37,812 nucleotides of DNA from Alkalihalobacillus alcalophilus ATCC 27647 = CGMCC 1.3604 (GTDB taxonomy: Bacteria > Bacillota > Bacilli > Bacillales > Bacillaceae_D), in contig NZ_ALPT02000040.1 in the NCBI RefSeq assembly GCF_000292245.2, forward strand, positions 1 through 37,812, in the 5' to 3' direction. Made by a program: the position numbers and the translations under genes. Shown here piece after piece: positions 32,720-37,812 of the stretch. Under the pieces are notes generated by a model. The model was given only the letters and a program-made list of their open reading frames with translations, had not been told where the DNA came from and ran no database searches. The number at the start of each line of letters is the position of its first letter. Position 1 is the first letter of the stretch.

Positions 32720-32946
32720 TAAGATATTTATAGCACCATCTAATTAAATAGTCCGATCATTCGATCATTCTGCACATCACGATCATGTTTCGCAGTTTGA
32801 AATTCCTCTTCCATATTTGTCGCGATTGTGGAAGAGGTGACTAAACTTCGCCCTCTCATACCACTTACATAAGGAGCTATATACAGTGGTTCGATAATTT
32901 AGTTAAAGTGACCTTTTATCATCTAGGAGCCCGCTCACCTCTAACG
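32720..32946. other. Intergenic DNA with palindrome and tandem repeat
   Basis: CGATCATT occurs twice in tandem at about 32755-32771, followed by another CGATCAT. CCTCTTCCA (32805-32813) pairs with TGGAAGAGG (32829-32837). No gene. Confidence 0.4.
32805..32837. repeat. Palindromic repeat of the CGATTGTGGAAG type
   Basis: A 9-bp stem with a 15-base loop that contains GTCGCGATTG. A related arm, reading CTTCCATAAT-CGGG-CACGATTGT on the minus strand, lies at 32240-32270. Similar palindromes are scattered in Bacillus genomes, as recalled. Confidence 0.45.
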
Positions 32947-33534
32947 CTACCGTCCAAATGCTCTTGTCTCAATATTTTTCTTATCAAGGAATGTTTCTAT
33001 TTTTTCCTGTTCCCTTCCGTTCACATTATCAGGTAAGCTGAATAAATAATTGAAATTTTCCATAGATAAATTTCCTTCATTTAAGTTCTCTATTCTTTTA
33101 TCTAACTCATTGTGATACTCGTTTATAGTCGTAATGTACTGACTAATTCGTTCCACCTCTTCCTGATACCCTTCAGGTAATGTATTATTTAAAATATAAT
33201 TAGAAAAATTCTCATCATTTTCTTTTATAAGCTTGTTCATGCTGTCTAATTTCTCTATTTCACCCTCATTTAATTCCTGTCCTTCATATATAATCTCTCG
33301 AAATGGATAACTAGCATTATATAAATCTTCGTCGCTGTCTAAATATGTTTTTATGCTTGCTTTTATTTCATCTTCGTCAATTACACTATTTTCTTTTTCA
33401 GAGGTAAATATCATACTAGGAATCTCTACGTTCTTTGGAAGAATAACTTCATCGTCGGCAACAGTAATATTTCCTCCCTGGGAACATGCACTTAAAATAA
33501 AAATCATTAAGAAACTACAAAAAATCCTTCTCAT
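32947..33534 (-). CDS. NDxxF-motif lipoprotein
   Basis: A 195-residue lipoprotein. The signal MRRIFCSFLMIFILSACSQG has the lipobox LSAC, so the cysteine at residue 17 is lipid-modified and the protein sits on the outer face of the membrane. The mature part contains KENDENFSNYILNNTLPEGY, with NDENF as the NDxxF motif, then helical ISQYITTINEYHNELDKRIE. A small family of Bacillus lipoproteins carries this motif; its function is unknown. The frame is open to 33552, but the ATG at 33534 has GGGGGGAGAAA 7-8 bases upstream and opens the signal peptide. It is monocistronic. Confidence 0.78.
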   Translation of the reverse strand: MRRIFCSFLMIFILSACSQGGNITVADDEVILPKNVEIPSMIFTSEKENSVIDEDEIKASIKTYLDSDEDLYNASYPFREIIYEGQELNEGEIEKLDSMNKLIKENDENFSNYILNNTLPEGYQEEVERISQYITTINEYHNELDKRIENLNEGNLSMENFNYLFSLPDNVNGREQEKIETFLDKKNIETRAFGR

Positions 33535-33654
33535 AATAATTTCTCCCCCCACAAATCTATTTCACTTCAATACAAATTATTACTTTTAATCCTATAATTG
33601 TCAACAGTTCATCGACAGAAACGGACCAAGTAAAAGTTCATGGTTTTCTATTAG

Positions 33655-33704
33655 ATAGAAAAAAGGAGCTGAACCCAATCGGTGTCATTTCCATGACTCC
33701 TTTT
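33655..33704 (-). terminator. Terminator after the CD3324-like gene
   Basis: AAAAGGAG (33661-33668) pairs with CTCCTTTT (33697-33704). On the minus strand TTTTTTCT follows. It lies 22 bases past the stop at 33726. Confidence 0.65.
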
Positions 33705-33725
33705 GAGACAGCCCCACCCTCATAT

Positions 33726-34004
33726 TTAGGATTGCTTTATTTTTTCCTGCCTAATAATTCTTCTGACGCTCTTTTCAGATAGAAAAAATTGAACGGCTAA
33801 TTCGGAAATGGTTGCTCCTTCTAAAAACATAAAATACATTTTTACATTTCGTTCTTTTAGAGCCCGCCTTGTTCCGTTGTTTTCTCCCCATGATTTTTTA
33901 TTATCGTTTTTTCTCGGGATATACAATGGTTTGCCGTCAACATATTGCTGAATTTTTTTAATTAATTCTTTTGGTAAAACATGCTCTGCATTCATATAAC
34001 TCAT
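33726..34004 (-). CDS. CD3324-family small DNA-binding-like protein
   Basis: A 92-residue protein. The N-terminus VLPKELIKKIQQYVDGKPLY, then IPRKNDNKKSWGENNGTRRA, and the C-terminal helix-turn-helix MFLEGATISELAVQFFLSEK, SVRRIIRQ, fit the CD3324 family of putative DNA-binding proteins (Mor-activator-like HTH). GGAAGGAG lies seven bases before the ATG. The regulated gene is unknown. It is monocistronic with its own terminator. The family name is from memory of similar Firmicute proteins. Confidence 0.72.
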   Translation of the reverse strand: MSYMNAEHVLPKELIKKIQQYVDGKPLYIPRKNDNKKSWGENNGTRRALKERNVKMYFMFLEGATISELAVQFFLSEKSVRRIIRQEKIKQS

Positions 34005-34198
34005 ATTTTGCTCCTTCCCATTTTTAAAATTGATGAATAAGAAGCAAAAATTAGAGCTGACGTTTAGTGAGTACCTTTCATATCATTCATACAAACAATT
34101 TCATTAACTATCACCTCAAGCTACCTAGAATAAAATGAATATTACAATAATTATACCACTTTCTCAAAACCGATAACATATGGGACAAGCATCTAAAA

Positions 34199-35722
34199 TC
34201 ACGATTGAATGGAGTCAATAAACCTGCGAAAGGCAGCCCTTCCTTTTTCATGCCGTTTAAACACTCCTGCACTCTCCAATATAGAGATAAAAACTTCGCC
34301 CACTTCTTCTTCTAATATGACTGAAACATTGTCTTTTGATAGCTGTGGGTGTTTTTCCTTTATTTTCAAAGCCCAGTGAAGATGCTTAGCAATGCTTTCG
34401 TTCTCTCGAATATGTATCTCCGCTAGTTCAGAAGGCAGCACTTCTGCTAATGCGTCTAATTCTAGAGACAATCGTCCAGGTAATACAGCAAGCCCCATCG
34501 CTTCAATTAATCCAATATTTTCTTTTTTAATCGAATGAAATTCGGCAGGTACATGAAAAAGACCTTCTGGATGCTCATTTGTTGTCCGATTATTACGCAA
34601 AACTAAATCTAATTCAAACAACTCTCCTTTACGTCTTGCGATCGGAGTAATCGTATTATGCGGGCTATCCCCTGTGTAAGCGTAAATCTCTGCTTCAGGA
34701 TCTTCATATTGCTTCCACCCCGTTAAGATGTCATCAGCAGCTTCAACTAGCTGTGCCCTATGTTTGCCACGTAGGCGAATCACAGACATAGGCCATTTGA
34801 TGATTTCTGCTTTTAAATCGGGATACTTCCTTAAATCAAAGGAATATTCGCTCGAAGCTTTAGCCATTGGAAAGTCATAATTACCCCCTTGATAGTGATC
34901 GTGACTTAAAATGGACCCTCCTACTATTGGTAAATCTGCATTTGAGCCAAGAAAATAATGAGGGAACTTCTCCACAAATTCTAATAATCGAACAAAGGTT
35001 TTTCGCGAAATGTTCATTGGTTGATGCTCTTCAGAAAAGACTACGACATGCTCATTGTAATATATGTAAGGTGAAAATTGTAAATACCATTGCTCTCCTG
35101 ATAACCTTAACGGAATAATTCGTAAATTTTGACGTGCTGGGTGATTCGCCTTCCCAGCAAAACCAACATTTTCTTTACAGAGCAAACAGGTCGGATAATG
35201 ATTACCTGTTAACTGTTTGTCTACAACAATTGGACTTGAACCCTTTTCTGGCTTTGGTAAATTAATGGTCACTTCTAAGGTTCCGTATTCTGTATGAACA
35301 TCCCATTTTTTATTTTGGGAAATTCGGTCCGTTCGAACGTAATGAATATCTTTTGAAAATTTGTAATAGAATCGAGTTGCGGCCATTGGGCTAACCTTCT
35401 GATAAAGAGTATAAAAATGACTTATGACTTCCGACGGTCTTGGTGCTATACATCCCATAATCTTTGTATCAAATCGATCATGATACGTTATGTCGTCTTT
35501 TTCAATGACGTCTTTTTCAAGAGCCCACTTAGTCATTTCAGCTAAAATTTCAATGGGCGTTTCCGGCACTTCCCGAATGGATGGAGCTGCTTGTCTATCA
35601 TCTAGCCGTAAAACATGTAAAATTTGATTCCGACTATAATCAAGATCCCATTGACTAATGAGTTCTTTTTTTAATCCGTACAGCAATAGTCGTTCTATAT
35701 TTTCATAAATGTTTACATTCAT
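34199..35722 (-). CDS. galT: UDP-glucose--hexose-1-phosphate uridylyltransferase, class II
   Basis: A 507-residue enzyme of the Leloir galactose pathway that transfers UMP between glucose-1-phosphate and galactose-1-phosphate. It is the long class II form found in Firmicutes (about 490-510 residues), not the 350-residue class I form. Marks are PIEILAEMTKWALEKDVIEK, MAATRFYYKFSKDIHYVRTD at about 132-151, CLLCKENVGFAGKANHPARQ at about 189-208, and GGSILSHDHYQGGNYDFPMA at about 275-294 with the active-site His-x-His. galK and galE are not adjacent. The ROK regulator 186 bases upstream on the same strand is the likely controller. A palindrome at 35839-35861 lies just past a possible -10 (TACAAT). 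Confidence 0.92.
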   Translation of the reverse strand: MNVNIYENIERLLLYGLKKELISQWDLDYSRNQILHVLRLDDRQAAPSIREVPETPIEILAEMTKWALEKDVIEKDDITYHDRFDTKIMGCIAPRPSEVISHFYTLYQKVSPMAATRFYYKFSKDIHYVRTDRISQNKKWDVHTEYGTLEVTINLPKPEKGSSPIVVDKQLTGNHYPTCLLCKENVGFAGKANHPARQNLRIIPLRLSGEQWYLQFSPYIYYNEHVVVFSEEHQPMNISRKTFVRLLEFVEKFPHYFLGSNADLPIVGGSILSHDHYQGGNYDFPMAKASSEYSFDLRKYPDLKAEIIKWPMSVIRLRGKHRAQLVEAADDILTGWKQYEDPEAEIYAYTGDSPHNTITPIARRKGELFELDLVLRNNRTTNEHPEGLFHVPAEFHSIKKENIGLIEAMGLAVLPGRLSLELDALAEVLPSELAEIHIRENESIAKHLHWALKIKEKHPQLSKDNVSVILEEEVGEVFISILESAGVFKRHEKGRAAFRRFIDSIQS

Positions 35723-35838
35723 GACCTACAACCTTTCTATGATGAACTTTAAGGGTTGAGCGACTCTCCACCCGTACAACATTCATGAATTCCTTTCACG
35801 GCTTGATAAATACTCACAATTCAATTAATCACAACAAA

Positions 35839-35861
35839 CTTAATAAATTAATTTAATTAAG
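35839..35861. promoter_or_regulatory. Palindromic operator candidate at the galT promoter
   Basis: CTTAAT and ATTAAG flank an AAATTAATTT core; the symmetry is broken by one base. It sits directly downstream of TACAAT (minus strand, plus 35866-35871), a possible galT -10. A bound ROK repressor here would block transcription. The same half-sites occur at 26461-26474. Confidence 0.45.
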
Positions 35862-35908
35862 AAATATTGTATCACACTTTTTATTTTCGATATATCCGTT
35901 CATGTTGT

Positions 35909-37120
35909 TCAAAGAGTGATATGTGGGTTAAAAAGATGCTTTAAAACAAGGGTCGCTGCCCCTATCATCGTTCCATCGTCTCCAAGTTTTGATTGTAAAA
36001 TTTCTGTTTCCCGTGCTTGTGCGGTCAGTGCACGTTCTTTAACCACCTCACGTAAAGGTGCTAACACATAATCCCCTGCTTTAGCTACTCCACCACCAAT
36101 AATAATTCGTGTAGGATTAATTAGATGAATTAAATTAATTACCCCAACGCCAATATAACGTCCGGTATCGGCTAACAGTTGCAATGAGAGTGGATCTCCT
36201 TCTTTGGCACATTGATAAATAAGAGCACCGTTAATGGCATTAGGATCGTTATGAGCTTTTTTTAATAGCTCTTGATTTTGTTCGGATTCTAACGCCCGTT
36301 CTCTTAACACCTCTCCCCCCGCTATGGTTTGGAGACAACCATAACTTCCGCAAGAACACTTCCGACCATTAATGTCAACGATAACGTGACCAATTTCGCC
36401 TGCAATCCCATTCTGACCATGAAAAAGTTGATCATTTAATATAATCCCCGCACCAATTCCGACACCGATATTAATACAAATTAAATTGTCTATGCCTTTC
36501 CCATTTCCAAACCACGTTTCACCTAATGTGAAAGCTCGGACATCATTTTCAACATATACAGGTATCTGAAATTGAGCCTCTAAATGTTTTTTGATCGGGA
36601 TTTGTCTAAGCTGAAAATTCGGAGCAAAAATGGCTATCCCTTCTAAATGATCAACGACACCGTGCATCCCGATGCCAATTCCGATTATCTTGTCTTTATT
36701 TATTTTTGACTTTGTCATCACTGCTTGAATAACTAAAACGATTTGTTTAAGTAATTCGTCTTTTGTAAGTGGACTTGGTAAGGTTATTTCATCTCTTGCT
36801 TGGATCGTCGCACTTAAATTCGTTACGACAGCTCGGACTGTATGCCCACCTACATCGACGCCAACAATAAACGAGTCTCTATTGTTAATCGTTAACAATA
36901 TCGGCTTACGCCCCCCTTGAGACGTCCCAACCTTACTCTCACATACTAAATTTTCGTTAATTAATTCCGTGACGATATTGGTTACCGTCGCAGGAGTCAA
37001 CTTTGTCTTTTTCGCTATCTCGGCACGAGAAATAGGACTATGTAATCGAATTGTATTTAAAATCGTTGACTTATTTAATAATTTCATCCCTTGAAAACTA
37101 CCTGTTTGTATTCTTGACAT
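35909..37120 (-). CDS. ROK-family transcriptional repressor
   Basis: A 403-residue regulator of the NagC/XylR/Mlc type. Residues 15-75 are a winged helix (RLHSPISRAEIAKKTKLTPA, then TVTNIVTELINENLV). Residues 85-400 are a ROK sugar-kinase fold, with VGVDVGGHTVRAVVTNL at about 89-105, GIGIGMHGVVDHLEG, and the zinc signature GIAGEIGHVIVDINGRKCSC at about 240-259 with CGSYGC. It probably binds a sugar or sugar phosphate and represses galT downstream. The C-terminal IGGGVAKAGDY is also typical. GGAGG is seven bases before the ATG. A MITE-like element lies directly upstream, so its promoter region is altered. Confidence 0.9.
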   Translation of the reverse strand: MSRIQTGSFQGMKLLNKSTILNTIRLHSPISRAEIAKKTKLTPATVTNIVTELINENLVCESKVGTSQGGRKPILLTINNRDSFIVGVDVGGHTVRAVVTNLSATIQARDEITLPSPLTKDELLKQIVLVIQAVMTKSKINKDKIIGIGIGMHGVVDHLEGIAIFAPNFQLRQIPIKKHLEAQFQIPVYVENDVRAFTLGETWFGNGKGIDNLICINIGVGIGAGIILNDQLFHGQNGIAGEIGHVIVDINGRKCSCGSYGCLQTIAGGEVLRERALESEQNQELLKKAHNDPNAINGALIYQCAKEGDPLSLQLLADTGRYIGVGVINLIHLINPTRIIIGGGVAKAGDYVLAPLREVVKERALTAQARETEILQSKLGDDGTMIGAATLVLKHLFNPHITL

Positions 37121-37135
37121 ATGAATCCTCCTACA

Positions 37136-37142
37136 TTACTAT
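37136..37142. repeat. MITE target duplication, left
   Basis: TTACTAT, repeated at 37307-37313 on the other side of the element. Confidence 0.6.
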
Positions 37143-37306
37143 GAGTCACTGAAAATGAGTTTAGATGATTGGGATTACTCCGCCATCTGCATACTCTACG
37201 CGTTCCGTGGGTGAACCTTGAGCCATAATGGATCATCTAATGAATCACCTAATGATTTGGGATTCGTCCTAGTTAAAAGTGAGAATGAGATTGTTTTCAG
37301 TGGACG
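37143..37306. mobile_element. 164-bp MITE-like element
   Basis: Ends GAGTCACTGAAAA (37143-37155) and TTTTCAGTGGACG (37294-37306) form an imperfect 13-bp terminal inverted repeat (10 of 13). It is flanked by the exact 7-bp duplication TTACTAT. It has no coding capacity. The (C)CACTGAAAA core equals the end of the IS1182-family element (GAGGCCACTGAAAAA), so that transposase type may move it. It lies between the ROK gene and the membrane protein. Confidence 0.7.
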
Positions 37307-37313
37307 TTACTAT
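37307..37313. repeat. MITE target duplication, right
   Basis: TTACTAT, identical to 37136-37142. Confidence 0.6.
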
Positions 37314-37324
37314 TCCTTTTGATT

Positions 37325-37783
37325 TTAATCGGTAACATCCTTAGGGTCAAAGTTTTTGAGGATTTCGTATACAGCTAGTCCGTCACTCACATGTTTTTCA
37401 CTATATTTAATCGGTAACAAAGCAAAGAATACATAGTAAACCGAAAAGTAGCCGAACTGATAAAAATAAGTCGTTTCTGGTATGATATTGATCATAATTA
37501 GGAGGTTGAGAACAAGCATAGAGCCTAAATTAAATATGACTCCACCTAAATGGACCAAAATATGTCCAAGTTTATTATTTATTTTTAGACCTTTATAGGT
37601 GCAAGAGGAATCTGCTATATAAATCCGCTTAAATGAAATCGGTCCTACTCTTAAAATAGTTTTCCCCCTACCTATGACTAGGTTAGATGTTCCTCCCATC
37701 ATTTTCGCCATCGTCCAATGACCGAACTGATGGATAAAAGACACTAAAGGAAGGATTAGAAAAAAAGCCCAAAAAGCCGTCAT
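37325..37783 (-). CDS. Site-2-protease-like (M50) membrane protein with HQxxH
   Basis: A 152-residue membrane protein with four or more hydrophobic segments. FIHQFGHWTMAKMMGG at the N-terminus matches the zinc motif HExxH of M50 proteases, except that the catalytic Glu is Gln. LVHLGGVIFNLGSMLVLNLL at about 78-97 resembles the G-x-x-x-N motif, and LLPIKYSEKHVSDGLAVYEI near the end resembles the C-terminal P...DG motif with the third zinc ligand. It is probably a non-proteolytic relative, or has altered chemistry. An ATG at 37804 is possible, but GGAG lies seven bases before the ATG at 37783. The function is unknown. Confidence 0.68.
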   Translation of the reverse strand: MTAFWAFFLILPLVSFIHQFGHWTMAKMMGGTSNLVIGRGKTILRVGPISFKRIYIADSSCTYKGLKINNKLGHILVHLGGVIFNLGSMLVLNLLIMINIIPETTYFYQFGYFSVYYVFFALLPIKYSEKHVSDGLAVYEILKNFDPKDVTD

Positions 37784-37812
37784 AAGGTCGCTCCACTCAA
37801 ACATAAGGACTT

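Noticed and set aside
35723..35908. Catabolite (cre) site before galT
   Set aside because: No match to the TGNAAGCGNTTNCA pattern could be seen.

Overview
The window looks like chromosomal DNA from a spore-forming, low-GC member of the Bacillaceae, possibly an alkaliphilic or environmental Bacillus relative. The grounds are strong GGAGG-type ribosome binding sites, AT-rich intergenic DNA, a GerA-type spore germination operon, cydDC, and Zur boxes that match the Bacillus subtilis consensus. The genus is inferred. No tRNA, rRNA or CRISPR array was seen.

Layout. 0.1-2.7 kb: a solitary ATP-grasp ligase, a secreted protein of unknown function and a small membrane protein. 2.9-6.9 kb: cydDC on the minus strand and a small membrane protein. 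7.0-9.1 kb: a zinc-starvation operon (zinc-free S14 protein, an unknown 114-residue protein, a CobW/ZigA GTPase) behind two strong Zur boxes. 9.2-14.2 kb: a frameshifted P1-family peptidase, lrgAB, a small membrane protein, a MocR-type regulator and a nitrilase. 14.3-16.2 kb: threonine aldolase and a divergent HAD phosphatase. 16.3-21.5 kb: a gerAA-gerAB-gerAC operon with three separate problems: a complete IS1182-family element next to the gerAA ribosome binding site, a frameshift in a T8 tract of gerAB, and no normal start codon for gerAC. 21.7-24.5 kb: an exported protein, a GNAT acetyltransferase and a serine hydrolase.

24.6-28.7 kb is a sugar-type catabolic operon: two Gfo/Idh/MocA oxidoreductases, an AraC regulator and a TIM-barrel isomerase/epimerase. 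The first three genes each carry a one-base frameshift. 29.1-34.0 kb holds small accessory genes: a 53-residue membrane protein, a broken ROK fragment, DinB and VOC proteins, a short MerR protein, a DUF3951-like protein, an NDxxF lipoprotein and a CD3324-like protein, with several palindromic or dispersed repeats between them. 34.2-37.8 kb has a class II galT, a ROK repressor, a 164-bp MITE-like element with a 7-bp target duplication, and a site-2-protease-like membrane protein whose HExxH motif reads HQFGH.

The main themes are gene decay, or sequencing indels that mimic it (five single-base frameshifts, one early nonsense codon, one missing start codon), recent IS and MITE insertion, and readable local control: Zur boxes, MocR direct repeats, a palindrome at the galT promoter, and RNA folds around the lrgA and cydD ribosome binding sites. 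No clearly new multi-gene system was found. The best leads are the unknown Zur-operon protein, the IS/MITE pair with shared ends, and the HQxxH membrane protein.
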